Counted from the first letter of the stretch, positions 49,136 to 62,449 are shown. The stretch is 64,000 nt of DNA from Bilabrum cf. latius (GCA_965178125.1 OZ237745.1:682001-746000), one strand, 5' to 3'. Numbers and translations are program-made. The notes: generated by a model not told the origin, from the sequence alone.

Positions 49136-51529
49136 ATGTTGTTTTGCTTTGTATCTGCAGAAATATCTGGTCAGGGGCAGCTGAGGACCTTGTTTACCCC
49201 CGCCATCATCCGTGGCTCCAACTCCGCTGCTCACGTGGTTGTGGCTTGGCGGCTCCCACCATGGATACAGCCTGATCAAACCATTATCGTCTAGATTTAG
49301 TACCAGAGCCTGCGTCAAGACTTTGTCTTGTGGCATTTGGATGACCGCCCATAGAAGCACACTCAAAGACTACGATTGGGCGGAGCAAATGCTCCAGGCG
49401 AGCAGAGCAAGAGTATTCGGTAGGCCAGCGAGCCCATGTGGGCCGGCCAAGTTGCTGGACGTGAAACGCACAGTGTGTTAGCATCGTTGATTGCACCGGC
49501 GGCTGACGCTCGAGCCTACCTGCCGCAGTGGGCGATGCATCATGCCCGGGTGGGAGCCTCTGCCACCCTGCTGCATCGCAACGACCACCAGCAGCAGTCG
49601 ATCTGCTTGCACAACGGAGTTGTCTGGAGGGGTGAGTAGCTCTCATACTGGGCAGTCACCCAGGGCGGCGCATTTAATGCCGCCCAGTCGCCAAGCGGGC
49701 CAAGGGTACAGAACGCTAAGGCCCAAGCACGCTCTGACGCCAGCTGGGCAGCCAGTGCAGGCAGCGGCAAATCGACTGCCCGGCGCGTGAGTGACGCCCT
49801 ATGGTCTAGTTTAGGTGTTGGTCCGATGCAACAGGGTTGCTTGCCTTCTTACCGCGTGACAAATCTCCCGATCAGCGGGCGAACTAGTGTTGGAGAGCCC
49901 ACCAAGTCGCTGGGTACCAGCAATGCGAATGCCAGCAAAATGAATGCAACGGCACCGCCCAACGAACGGAACATGCCAGTGAGCGAGGTCTCGTGGCCAT
50001 ATAGGTTTTATCACCCCAGGGGCTCGGCGACTAGCTTCCCTGGCAGTCCTGGATTCGATACGCTCTACTTTGAGGCACAGCCTTCTGCGATGACCCATGC
50101 TCTACTCAAGTACGCAAAGGGCACCGGGGGGGGTTCTGGCTTCGATTGGCACCTTGTACTAGACATTGATGAGCTACTGTTGCTGCCAGGATTCGGCAGC
50201 AAGCACACTAGCCCTCTCCGCTAGCTGATTGAAGCTGCGGATACAGCCGCCCGACGCGATGGGTACGACGAGGCCGGTGCTGTCGTATTGGAGCGAAGAA
50301 ACGCTCTCACGTCCATTGCGGACCATGGCAGCCCAGAAACGTGCACGCCTCTGTGGATGCTCCCGCGAAATCTGTTTCTGTCATCCTGTTCAAAACGTGA
50401 CATGGGCCATGTCCTGGAGCACTGCGATGCTAGCGAGATGCAGAGCGGTGCAAATGATGGTGCTGCTACCTCCGCCGCGATACGATCTAGGGATAAGACA
50501 GCCGCTGCGTGCGTACCATGGCCTGCAGAGTCCGAAGCCGCAGACGGTGACTCTACAGCTTCGCCAACGTGCGAATCAAAGCAAGCCAATGGCTCAGGTC
50601 CAATTCTTGAGCCGGTTGTGCGCCAGGTCAGACCAGCAATGCAGTTTGCTGCTGCAGCTGCACATCGGTACAATGCGCTCCGCAATCAACGAATGGTGGT
50701 AGAGCGGGAGCGCGATCTCCCGGCACCGAACAGCCCTCGTGGGGGTGATGTCAAGTCCATGGCGAGGGTGCGTCACCTACTCACCTCTGAAATGCACCTC
50801 CATGTGCAGGCGCATGTGCCACTGCAGCTGCCGCAGGCCGCTAGCGCTCGAAGGGACGTGTATGATGCTGCATTGCAAGCTACCGCTTCCGCTCGGATGC
50901 CAGGTGACTGTGTTCGCACGCAGCTGGGACAGGAGGTCTTGTCAGACTGCGTGGATCTGGCTCCGTTATATGACGGTAGAGTGCTGGCTGGGTTGCGCTT
51001 GCAGCTAGCCGGGCAATCGTACCAGCCGTGCGGGCCTCAAAGTCCTCCTTGCAACCACACTTCGATGGAGGTAGGGGTATCCTTGGGCAGCAGCTCCTCT
51101 GTAGCCAGTGCTAGCCCTACCGTGTTGCACCTGCTTGAGCTATCCTGCAGGCCCGGCGCGTCGCCTCACGCCATGGCGCTCCCCGAGGCGGAGGGTGGCA
51201 TGCTCCGTGGTAAGGAAGAACACGGAGCGGAGTGCGCAATGCTGCGTGCCCGAGGAGAGGCCCAGGCAAAAGGGTGGGACTGGGCAGCGCAAGGAGAGTT
51301 CGATGCGTGTGCGCCTCCCGAACTGCTCGCAGGGGCTCGATAGGTGCGCCGGCAGAGGTCGCTTGACGGCAGCAGGCGAGTGGCCATGGCTGGGGAGCAG
51401 GTAGTGGGCCCATTCGGGCCCAGTACCATTCGGCCGTACGAGTACGTGGACACCGTGCCTGGTCTAGTGGACGAACCAGCGCACTTCAATGGATTACCCG
51501 AGACAGGGCCAGTCGCAAGGGCTGGGTGA
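49136..51529 (+). CDS. GT92-like glycosyltransferase (DUF23-type)
   Basis: The single-exon frame of 798 codons holds together only if TAG is Gln. It carries the pattern of family 92 transferases: an acceptor-side segment LIAPAADARAYLPQWAMHH (compare the neAPYLxEWxxYH pattern) and a DxD-like nucleotide-sugar/metal motif FDWHLVLDIDELLLL near residue 344. Between them lies a Ser/Ala-rich insertion of about 120 residues. The last third is unconserved. The start at 49136 gives a short hydrophobic N-terminus (MLFCFVSAE), a weak signal sequence, as expected for an ER/Golgi enzyme, but an upstream exon is possible. Many TAGs occur; stop TGA. Donor sugar and acceptor are unknown. Confidence 0.65.
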
Positions 51530-51700
51530 CAGTAGTGCTTCCGTTGTTCGGCTGTTGTTGTGCACGGTGAGTATAGTGCGCCTCTATCCTTCATTGCAAA
51601 GATCCCGGGATCGGGCAACTAAATCTCCCTGCCAGGCAATCCGGAATAACACCCATCCTTTCGGATTAAGTAGAGCTAGCCAGGGCACTCTCACTCAAGA

Positions 51701-54176
51701 TCACCCGGTGAACATCCTCACGAAGCCTCCCAGCATGCCCGCCCCCTCCTCCTAGGCCCCATCGCTCGCAGCACCACTGCCAGCTCCAGCGGCGTCGCCA
51801 TCATCGCCCTCTTCATCACCCTCACCTTCCTCCTCGTCCATGCCAGCACGCTCGGCCAGGTCGTCCACGGGCGGGGACGTGTACTCGAACGCGACGTCGA
51901 AGTGCAGCGGCTTCGGCAGGATCATCGACGGCTCGGGCTTGTCCCAGTTGGTCAAGGGGATAGAGGGTACCTGTCCCGTGCTTGGCACGTCTTCCGCGCG
52001 CAGTGACAAAACAGCCGCGGCCACCAGGGCCTCGGTGGCATCACCGGGCAGCAGGTCGGCGCCGGGTGCCATCGCGTCCAGGGCATTGTATGGCGCCACG
52101 CGGCGAGACCCGGGAGCTAGGCTGAGGTACTCTGTGTCCTCATCAGCGATCTCCTGCGCCGCCTCATGGGCCTCTGCGAGCGCCTTGCAACGGGCAGCGC
52201 CGGCTCCGGCGTGCAGCTTCACGTCGTCCATCTGGGCGCTCTTCTCGGCCTCTCCAGCGAGCTTGCCCGCCAGGCCGTGGAGGGCGCTTGCCTTGGCGAT
52301 GCTTCCCTCGGGTCCCAGTGACTGTTCCTTCGGCAACGACGAGGCGCTGACCGAAGCGTAGACCTCGTGGCACAGGGCGAGGGCGCAGCAGCGCTCTGCT
52401 CGGAGCTGCTGGTCCTGCTTGCGAGCCCACACCGCCTCGCCGGTCACGGCACCGTCCCCGGAAGCGGGGTCGGTGGCGGCACCACCACCGGCACCGCTCG
52501 CCGCGCCCTCCCCCGCCTCCCCCTTGATCAGCTGCAGAGCCTCCTCTGCCACCCTGCGCGCCTAGTCGAAGGTCCGCACGGCCTCTCCCAGCTTCGAGAC
52601 TACGTCCAGGGCAAGAGGGGGCAGCACCAGGTCCTCCGAGTCATCGCCCAGCCCTCCCGCTCCTGATGCCGCGGCGGCAATGCTGGCTCTTGACCCCGGC
52701 ATGGGTCCCATCACAGGGCACGCGGCAGAGGTGGCGGCAAAGGCAGCGACCAGGCACAGCCTGAGGGGATGCTGCACGCCTCTGAGGGCGTGCCTAGCCA
52801 CGGATGCGGTGTGGTTGCAGAGCACCCGCAACCGGCCAAACTTGAGCGCGGTGACCACGGCGCCCCATTTCTCGGACGCCTCGCTCGACTTCATCCTCGC
52901 CTGTCCCGCCGCCCGCACGCCCCGGTCGTACTGGTCCAGCAGCTGCATGAACTGGCCTTCCCTCGCCTCCCGCGCGGCGCTCTCCCCGCCCTCCCTCTCG
53001 TCCATGCCCTCGGCACCCTCGGCCTCCTCGCCCGTTGCCATGGCCTCCGCCGCCAGCTCGGCCTCCTTGGATCGGATCGCCACGAGAACCTTGCGGATCC
53101 CCGGGTCCTCCACCTTGATCGACACGCCCTGCCAAGCCACCTGGACGTCGTCACCATCGCCGGTCACCACGCTGTTCCCCACAGACGCAGCCGCAGCTTC
53201 CTCTGCTTGCGCGACCAGAGAGGCGAGCCGTGCGGCCACGGCTGCGTCAACGTCGGAGCCAGCACCACTGTCGGGAGCATGGCCAGCGGCGTGCCTCGCC
53301 CTCGCGATGTGGAAGCGGCACATCCTCTCCAAGGGCATGATCTCCGTGGCCTGCTACTGGAACAGGCGCCGCTCTCGCGGCAGGCCCACGGGGGCCAGGC
53401 CCTGGTAGATGGAGCGGGCTGTGGCGAGGAGCGGCAGTGCTCGCACTGCGTCGTTCCTCTCAAAGTGCCAGCGGGCCTCCATCTCTGCGCTGTAGGCCTC
53501 TGCCTCTAGCTTTGTTCGCCTGCAATGACAAAAGAAAAGTTAGAGCACGGCATAACGCGGTTGGACAACGGGCGCGTGGGTCGACAGGCAATCGTGCTGT
53601 GAACCAGGCTAAGGTGAACTCACTCATCGGCAACGGCCGCGCAGATCTCGCTTAACTTCTGCGCCCATTCCACAGCTTTCTTGAGGCGCTTGCCCATGCG
53701 TTGCCTCGCCCTGCCAGACTGAGAGGCATTGAATTCTACCTTCATCTCCATTGCGTATGCCCAGGCTCGCTCAGCATTGAACAGCGGAATTTGCAGGTGC
53801 TTAGAATCCGTGGCCAGCTCTGGAGTTAGCTCTTTCTACGCAAAGACGCCTTTTCGCGCTTTCTTGTCGGCTGACGAAGCCTCCTTATGCAGAAAGTGAA
53901 CAGTCTTGCACTGCCGGATACGGCGTAGGCGGCGAGTACAGTACTGCCTATAGCCTTCAAAATCCTTGTGACGCAGACCGTGCTCCATTTGAGCCGATTT
54001 AGCTACGTCTAGGACTGCGAAGCGAGTAGTGTGGCAACGAGAGGCTGCTGATGCATGAGCAAAACGTGGCGGACACTGGCAGCGCGAACAAATTCCAGAA
54101 CCCAAGGCTCACCGGCCAGCTACAGCTTTTCCCCTGAAGCCGAAGCAGGCAATACTGCTGCAGATGAAGTTGCCAT
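51701..54176 (-). CDS. SRP68: Signal recognition particle subunit SRP68
   Basis: SRP68 binds 7S RNA with SRP72 in the particle that targets secretory proteins to the ER. Exons 54176-54113, 54014-53624 and 53519-51701 (phases 1 and 2; GTGAGC and GTGAGT donors) give 757 residues. MEHGLRHKDFEGYRQYCTRR and AERAWAYAMEMK match the RNA-binding N-terminus. TKLEAEAYSAEMEARWHFER follows, and KPLHFDVAFEY near the end matches the SRP72-binding tail. In RRLFQ-TAG-QATEI the TAG (53354) aligns with Gln of human LYNQRVEEI. Other TAGs occur in exons 1 and 2, at 52562 and at 51752; the last separates the body from the conserved C-terminal tail, which ends at TGA. Confidence 0.95.
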
Positions 54177-54364
54177 TGCTACCAGTACCACAGTTTTGGC
54201 GATATTCGCCGAGAATCGCGGGATTGGTGTCCTCCACAGAAAGTACTCGCAACTTCCACGAATCCGAATATAAATGTGCAATGTGCAACACGCGCCCACG
54301 CTGCCCCCTATCTAATTCTGGGTTTCTAAATCATGCGTAGACAAGCAATTTGTTTCGAAACTAG

Positions 54365-57300
54365 ATGGATGCGATCAGTTTTTCGAGCATTTCCGATGAA
54401 AGTACTAGGTTCTAGGCCTACAAGTTCAAGGCACATTCGCAAGATTGCTGGTGGCCCACTGCGAGCGTGTAAGAGCCTAGTCTTGCGCCAAGCTAGGTCA
54501 ATATCGATTTAGAGTCGAACAGGCAAGCAGGGCTAGCCGGCACAACTAATCAGATCCAAGCCGTTGGGAACGGAGAATCATGATAAGATGCGCGCAGCAG
54601 CTGCTTTGATCGACCACATGTCGGTGGTTCTTCCAAAATCTCACTTCGAGAAGTACGCTGAACATATTTATAAACGAGTCAAGATGCTCCTTGCCGAGTC
54701 CAAGCTCGGACCCCACCATAGGTGAGGCGAACGAGTCGCTGGTGCTGCTCCAGTGTGTGCAAGTGCCGTATCTCTGCACTGTCGCCAGTCTGTAAATGAG
54801 CTGCCCTGTTTTACTTCGCAGAGAGTAGCTTGCAAAATCGATGGTCATCTCGACGGGGCCACTGCAATCAATGCTGCTGCCAGTCGCGAGGCGCGCTCTT
54901 GGGCTACCAGACGTGGCTCAGGGCGTGCCGGCTGCCAGCGAACTGGAGAGTAGCGCCGCCGCTGCTGCAAAAGTGGTGGTCCGAGACCCCGTGGATCCCA
55001 TCCGCGAGGATACCGGTTTCGTGCTACCGTTGGAACAGCTAGCGAGCCGCGCGGGACTTCTTGACAGGGCTACGCTCGTAATATCTTAGAAGCCGCCAAA
55101 AGCCGTCCTTGCGCTGAGGCAGCTGCAGGCCGACTTACGAGGGTGCGCGGGAAATTCCGCCTCGGAGCACGAAATCAAGACGTCGATTTAGCAGCTGCAG
55201 GCTCAGATGACTAGAAACGACGCCATCCACGCTAGCATGGAGCATCGCAGTGCGGTGGATTGCTTGGCGATGCTGATGCACCTGGCTAGAGCCACGAGGG
55301 CGAGGTGCACGAGCCAGACGGAAGCCCGAACAGTGCCCTCTGCCGTATCGCTAGAGCAATAGAAAGAGATAGGGTTCACAGTCCCGGTGGAGGAAGCCGC
55401 ACCTATGCGATTTGATAGCACCCACATGACTCTGGATGGAGTGCCAGACGCAGCCCAGCTCAGGACACTGGCAGCGGTGGCTCTGCTCGGCGTGCCAACG
55501 CAACTGGACCGGCGGCGTCTTGTTCGTGACCTAGTTATGTTTGTTAGCAAGGAACCGCTGGACTGGAAGCAAGCCAAGTTGGCTAGGATAGAGGCGGTTA
55601 AGGCCGTTGGTCTGGAACAGCCGGGGAAGGTTGCGTCAAAGGCGCAACGCAATGAGAGAGTGTACCGCTGGTCGCTGCCACTATTCGGTATCGAAAGCAG
55701 CAAAGCCAACGAGAATCGCATGCAACCGCTGGGGCCTGCAGCTTCTGTCGAGGGGTAGCAGGCAGCTCATCTGGACGAGTTCGAGCGTGTGATGCTGTCG
55801 CACGCCCAGCTGAACCCAGTGGCAGCAGCCACGGTGGCGCTAGCCACGGGCGATCAGAAGCTCCTTCGCCTGGGCACAATCGAGCACATGCGATTATCCA
55901 GTCGGGAAGCGTCCATTCGTCGCGGCGGGCGTCCATCATAGCAAGGGCAGCCCGCCTTGGGACTGGTGGATGCCAGCAACGTGGCGGGACGCGATCCTGC
56001 CGCTCGGCTCCCCGACGTGGACGCAGATACGTCTGGATCTGATACCGAGCACGCTTCCGATGCGGAGGGTGAAGACCCCGCTCATCGAGCACCAACTCTT
56101 GATATGGGCTTCTACCATCCATCGGCTCCCGGTGAGCTTGAACAGCAGCAACCGCAGAGCAGCGGCCCAGACGCGGCACAGCCTACTCTGAAGCTTCCAA
56201 AGCTGAAGCGAATGCACAGATCAACTGATAGAATGGCTGGTATGCCAGCTCCGCCCTAGTGGCTTCGATGGATAGGTTTGGTACAGGCAGACGGCTCACT
56301 AGGCGACGCGGGACACTCGTCTGCCTACTCGCCAGATTCGGCCGAATCCACGTCTGTTGAGACTAGCAAGGGTGGTATGGGGAACGATCGAGATCTGCCA
56401 CCTCTCTTTGGTCGCGTGCGCATACGGTCGTCGATGGTGCGGAGCATCGATAGCGCCATTAAAACCGTGCAGCTGGACTCTCTGGCGTGCAGCAATCGCA
56501 CGCTCGGATTCCTCGGGGTCCGCCTTCGCCCCAGTGCCGTCATGGTGGCGCTGCAAGCGGCAATCGACAAGGCTCAAGGGGAGGTTTCCGTGGACGAGGT
56601 TGTCGCTACGGAACAGGCACGCACCGATCGGCGAGAAGCGAGAGAGAAGAGGGAGGCAGCTCGCACCAAGCTTGTCGAGTCGAAGCTTCGAGCGAAACGG
56701 CTGAGCGCCATCGGCATGCTCCGTGCCACGTTGCGGCCGTTTGGCCAGGCTGCCGTTCGAACAGCACTGGATGGAGTCGTTGCTGCGCACGCAAACCCAG
56801 CTCTGTCCGCAAGTGACGTGATGCAGGCTGAGAACCGCTGCCTGTTGCAGATGAAGCCTCATCTTGGCCCCGCCTTTAGACCCATGTACCCTATGCTACG
56901 ATCCATATTTCGCGATCTCACTCCCAAGGATCTCGATAGGCTGTACAGCGAGAGCCATGTCTTCATGCGCAGTGATGCTGCCCGGCGGCTCATGCAGGCA
57001 GAGTCGCAGAGCACCGGAACGGGCGGGTCGAGCGCCCCTGCCAGCAACGACGGCGAGGCCTCCGCTTCCGCTGGTTGGCAGGACGCGAGGCTGCCTGCGT
57101 CCGGCGCCCTCGACACCGAGTGGTCTCGCACGTTGCGAGCCGCCGCTGCGGAGAACCACCAGGGCGATGAGGCCGTTGATGGCCAAGGGAGGGACTCAAG
57201 GCTTGTAGACGGTGGTGAGGCCGATGACACGAGCGGGGCTGTAGGAGAGGAGTTAGAGGAGCTGACTGGAGAGGCTGAAAATATGCTGGAATAGCTCATG

Positions 57301-59805
57301 CTCGAGGTGGAGCTGGAGCTAGACGTGGACTTTGGAGCTCAGGTGGCCGACAGCTCCAGTCAGTTTGAGGGAGACAGCGCCTCGAATGCGCCAGTCCCAA
57401 GTCCAATGGAGCAGGCCTCGCCGGAGCAAGCCGATCTGTGCAAGAAGCTGGTACTGCTGCTAGCTCCTCGCGATCTGCTCGAGATGACCAAGCAGCTGCG
57501 ACAAGCAAAGCGATCGTCCTGGAATGAGGACGCCACGTCAAGAGTGCGTGACTGGGTGAGACAGCGGCTAGGAATCAATGCCATTGCAGTTGAGACTTCC
57601 CTTGCTGCTGGTCTTCGGATGCTGCAACCCGAGACGCTGGAGGCGTTTGCTCTGGAGTAGTACGGTAGGCAAACTCTCGTGAGCGACATGTATGCTGCAG
57701 TGGAGACAGACAAGGAGAACAGGCAGCTGGTGAGCGAAGCTATGTCTAGATGGGACTACCCCACAGGAGGTGCTAGGATAAATGATGAATCGAGGCCGTC
57801 CAGCACACACTCTGGTGGCGCAGACCTCCAGTCAGAGAGAGAAAGCAGTAGTACAAGTGCGAGCAGCTGGATAGAAGACAGCGACGACGAGGAGGACGCT
57901 ATCAACGGCATGACGAACGAGGCGCTGCAGGCTTGGCGAGAGGCATGGAAGGAGCAGCATGGAGGCAAGTATGGCGCAGTGGCTGACAAGCCGCTTGCCT
58001 ATGCAGTTGGTGAGGAGGAGGGTTCGGTTACAGAGGATGGCGCTGGGGCAGCTGGCACCGCTAGCGCCGCTACGAGCCTATCCCAGGCACCGTAGCCGAC
58101 GCAGCTAGCGCGCAGCTTGGGAGAGTCTTTGTTCGAGTCAGGCATAAGTCACGACCCAATGCAGCTGCTGGATGTTGAGCTGAGCCGGAGAGCCGAGCGA
58201 GGGGACGACCTGGTGCCGAAGGATGCCGGTGGTGGCATCGATGATGAGGGGGCGAGTTCTTCTCAGCCGTACGACGTGGCTGGCCTGCAGCCGCAGCGAA
58301 GCATCGATGCAGGCATGGTAGGTCCGGCTGCATACATGCACTCTCCTGTTTCCACCGCAAGCAGCCTGGATTCCAGCGGGTCCACCCTGGCACCCAGCCC
58401 GTTCGTTGCGCAGAAGCGGCGACCGCCATCCTTGAGCAGCCCCGAGGTCATGGGCGTCGTTCGCGCGCCGCTGCGGTTCGATGCTCGCATTGACCACGGC
58501 AAGGTCCTCAAGAAGCTCGGGGACGATCAGGAGGCCTCGCCGCTGTCGTCGCTGCACTGGGGTGACCGCTTTGACGATGGCTCCCTGGGTGGCGCGAGCG
58601 AAGGAGGATCGCAGCAGTACGTGCCTGCGCCCTGCCACGACGGCAGCTGGTCGCAGGACGTGGAAATGAGGACGGTGCTGGTGGAAGGCGTGCCTCCCGG
58701 CACCACCCCGCAGCAGCTGAAGGACTCGCTGCGGGGCCTGGGCGAGGTGCAGTCCGTCAGGTTTGTCGGCGCGAGGACGCAGGGGCTGCTGCGTGCCGTG
58801 CGAGACAAGATTCTTCGCCGGTCGCTTGCTGAGCTGAAGAAGGCAGACAAGGAGGCCGACGATTCGGCAGCAGCTGCAGCTGCTGGGGGTGCTTCGGCCA
58901 GGTCTGAACAAGCGGAAGCGATCGAGGCCGGGCTCGAGGGTGACGACGACGATGACGGTGCTGTTGACATCGACGAACGTTCGTCGGCCACGTTTCGAAC
59001 CAGCCACGCCATGCAGTAGCGCAACGACGGCCGCGAGGCCCTCGTCAGCCGCGTGGCGTGGGGCCAGAGCAGGGCGGCTTCTCGGTCTGGGCGGGCAGGT
59101 AGCAGGGCTAGCAAGGCCCAGAGGCGCTCGCTGCTGAATCAGGTGCCCCCACTGCTTCTAGCCTTTGACACCGCGATCGAAGCTAGGTACGGGCCTGTGC
59201 AGAGGGTCCTGGGAGAGCGAAACCTGCCGCTTACGGTGTACAATGAGCCCGCGCCTTCCATCCCCACTCCGTCGGATTCGGCTTTGCCTGCAGTGCAGCC
59301 GCAGACCCACAGGCAAGGCCTGGGCAAGCTGCTGCGGCACGAGATTACGTAGATAGAGAGGATTGTAAGGATGGCACCGAGCCATGCGTTCGTCACGTTC
59401 GCTGATCCTGCGGGTGCGGCGGCAGCTGCCGACCCCGAGGTTCGAATCTTTGGCGTGGTCGTGGGCCAGACCGCCTGCCGGATTAGGCCAGCAGAGGGCA
59501 ACCACGTGCTGCACGTCGGCAACGTACCGCCAGGAGTTACTCCGCTTGCTCTCTAGCTGCAGCTGAACAGCGTGCTCAGGGAAGCAGGTGCTTCAGTGGG
59601 CCTGAAGCGAGCACGCAAGCTGCCAGAGCACGTCGTGTCTGCAGACAACGCCATGCTCAAGACGCATTCACTGTGGGATGCGCTTATCCTTGAAAAGCTC
59701 TTGTCGCAAGAGTAGTTGCGACCCGACAAGCCCCTGCAGATCAGTTATTGCTCGGAGCAAGACTGGATTCAGGCCGGCAAGCGGCTTCATGCCGCCAGGG
59801 TGTGA
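54365..59805 (+). CDS. Large RRM-containing protein, otherwise unrecognised
   Basis: Exon 1 (54365-54468) and exon 2 (54822-59805) join in phase 2 (GTAAGA...CGCAG) to give 1,695 residues. Exon 2 is an unbroken 5-kb frame except for about 15 TAGs read as Gln. Most of the protein is charged, low-complexity or helical and matches nothing I know. Near residues 1395-1420 there is an RNP2-like strand (TVLVEGVPPGTTPQQLKDSL), and about 215 residues later an RNP1-like segment (SHAFVTFADPAGAAAA). A second RRM start follows (NHVLHVGNVPPGVTPL). The protein is probably an RNA-binding factor, by inference. It is head-to-head with SRP68, start codons 188 bp apart. Confidence 0.7.
54469..54821 (+). other. 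Intron of the RRM gene (353 nt)
   Basis: GTAAGA donor and TTCGCAG acceptor, phase 2. It joins a short ATG exon to the large exon. No gene seen inside. Confidence 0.7.
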
Positions 59806-59871
59806 CCTACCCGGAGCCATAATTTAGATTCCCAATGTTGTTGATTTGTCATAGCTGAACAGATAATTGCC

Positions 59872-61587
59872 ATGACAATGTCAAGTAGCAGCATAATAAT
59901 GGCAAACGTCAAGCTGCTGCCGCTTCAGGCTCAGACATTGGCTGGAGCCCTTCTTCAAGGCTTGCAAACCGGAGTTGGTGCAACAGCTGCGCCTGGCCTG
60001 GGCAAGTTTCCCCAGCTGCTTCATCCTGCCACGTTCAAGCCAATGATGTACGCAAAGCTGCCCATGGAAGATTAGAGGCTGTTGCCCGGATCTCTATCTG
60101 AGTTGATGCAAGACAGAAACTTCATGCGAGGAGACTTCATAAGATTGGTGCCAAGTGTCGTTCGCCGTGCCAAAGGGGTGCTCTCTGGCGTCAAGAAGCG
60201 CGGCCAAGCACAAGGTGATATGATGGATAAGGCCACTGAGTAGGCGTTGCTGCCTGGCATTCTGAGGGAGGCGTTTGCCATCGAGCTCGAGAAGGCATTG
60301 TCGGCCAGTCTTGCGGGAACGTTGGCACTACGACGACTATTGCAGAGCCCAGTCGCCCTACCAGGTAGCGAGGGAGCCGGTCTTGAGTAGCTAACAGAAG
60401 ACGCCATTGGGTTTTGTGTGGATGTTGCCCGTGGAACGAGTCGATCAGACTGCGTTGTGGTGCCTGATTTCTTGGGGGATGCAAGATGGGGCGAGCTGCT
60501 TGACAAGGACGCCAGACGCCTCTTTGAAACAGAGCTGAAGTTGAAGCGGGATGATTTGCGCACATCCGAGGAGCTAGGCTCGAAAATACGCAGCAAGCAT
60601 GCCCGGGAGGAGTCCGACAGCAGCCGAGCACCTGCTCTGGGCCTCAAGGCGCTCAAGGCGAGCAACCACGGCTGCTTGGTCGCACGGTCGTTCCTGCCTG
60701 CCAGGCTGCAGGACGCCGCCCGCACGCATCTTCCTGCCGTGTCGGAGGCGCTGGAGCGGCTTGCGGCGCTCCCGTGCGAGATCAACGCGGAGTGTGACGA
60801 GTGCGACGGCGAAGCTGCCGGTGCCGCCACAGGGGCGGGATTAGGCCAGACTGGTGATAGGCCGACCAGATCGGACGGAGAGGGGCCCGCGGGCAAACCC
60901 GAAGCCGACGCTGGCGGCAAGTTACCAGCTCCTCCCGACGACAAAGGAAGGCAGTCGCCCCGTTTCCTGTCCCTACTTCACGGGGCGTGTTCCCTGTTCG
61001 CAGTAAGGGGGCCGAGCCTCCCAGCTAGTTCGACTGGCAGCCCAAAGTCTGGAGCTGGGGTTGCTGCCGGGGTGGGTGCAGGCGCATCGCATGGCAGCGA
61101 ACTGACCTCAGCTCCCTCACACCTGCGGGTGCTCAAGCTTGGCACCCCGCCATAGTACCGGGGGGAGGAGCTGCTGGGCGTGGGGAGGTGCGCCTGCCTG
61201 TACGCAGCCACGGGGCTCAGGGTCACGGTGCGGCTGACTGGTGGTGTGACGAGTGGATCCGGGGCGAGCAAGTCTGCTTCCGGTGATGTCGGGCCGGTGC
61301 GGCACCTTGACTTGAAGCCCGATTCGCTGCTCTTGTACAGCCCTGAGACGTCGGGAGTCGTAGTGTCCGTCCCTTCGAGCGATCGCGAGCAGATGCAAGC
61401 GCGAGCAAGTGCTTCTTTGGGGGAGCGAGCACCGAGCATGTCGGAGGATGGGAAGGATTCATCGGTAGCAGGTGAACGTATTGCCCGCGACAGCCTCCAT
61501 GTGGGTCTCAGCTGCACGCTCTTTGTCAAGCCCAGCAAAGAGAGGCTGGCCTCGATGATGAAGAGCATGATGGCCGGCGGGTTGTAA
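59872..61587 (+). CDS. 2OG-Fe(II) oxygenase-like protein, possibly without metal ligands
   Basis: The single-exon frame of 572 codons ends in TAA; four or so TAGs are read as Gln. From about residue 195 it recalls prolyl-hydroxylase (EGLN/P4H) proteins: CVVVPDFLGDARWGELL, then LPAVSEALERLAALPCEIN, then GRCACLYAATG and LDLKPDSLLLYSPETSGVVVS. The usual HxD and distal His of the Fe(II) site are not seen at the expected places, and a Gly/Ala-rich insert interrupts the fold, so it may be a non-catalytic relative. The assignment is tentative. It begins 66 bp after the RRM gene on the same strand. Confidence 0.5.
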
Positions 61588-61741
61588 CGCAAGGCATTCA
61601 AGGGCATGTGTGGAGCAGTACAGTAAATTGGATGGAAGTGCAACGCAAGAAAACACGAATGAAGATTTGGTATAGAGCATGCACCGTTTCCATCTTGAGG
61701 GGTCCCGCGCCATGCCAGCCTGAGCCACACCGGGGGCAAGA

Positions 61742-62278
61742 TCAAGTCTCTTTCGCTGCAGCAGCACTGGCTGACTCAACCATGGCTTCCGCCTGCTCAA
61801 CGCTTTTCGTTGCAGTGGCGATCCCCTCAGCATCACCGGCCTTCTCCTGATCGGCTAGAAACGCCTTGGCTTCCTCCAGGAAAGCTGTTGCGGTCTCCAA
61901 AGCAGATTTCTTGCCTGGCTTGGCTGGGCTAGAGCTTTCTTTTGCCTTGCCGGCTGCCCCATCCAGTACTTCTTTCCTTGCTGCCTCAGCAGCGGCCATC
62001 CTTGCCTCCAATTTAGAGGCGACCTCCTTGGCATCCTGCTTCTTGTAGCCCTCAAGTCTCGCCTACGGCCAATACAAGCAATACATTATGCTCAATTGAA
62101 TGAATTGATTGCAAACACTACAATGCTTATGCAGTAAAATGCCAATGAAGGGGTAGAAATCAACATTGGTACAGTTCAGAAAAACGTCCCTTCTCACCTT
62201 CAGTGCTGGGGGCATCGGGCTTTTCGCCTCCTCCACTGGAACTCCAAGCTTATCCCCTGATTCTGCGCTTGCTGCCAT
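61742..62278 (-). CDS. Small charged helical protein, unknown
   Basis: Exons 62278-62198 and 62062-61742 (phase 0, GTGAGA...CCGTAG, 135-nt intron) encode 133 residues rich in Ala, Glu and Lys, probably mostly helical (VASKLEARMAAAEAARKEVL). I recognise no family. No internal TAG; stop TGA. The intron join is supported by phase and by the GTRAG donor shared with other genes here. Confidence 0.6.
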
Positions 62279-62449
62279 TGAAACAACAATACTAGTGCGC
62301 CAGAAATAGACCTGTAGGAACGATATCGCCCGAATTTGAAATCACGTTGTAGCGTGCGGATTGTGCGGCAATCGGTCGCAAACCCGCCGGTCACCAGCCT
62401 TCCTTTGCCGTTGGCAGGTGGCTTTGGTGAAATTAGACTGACTCATCTA

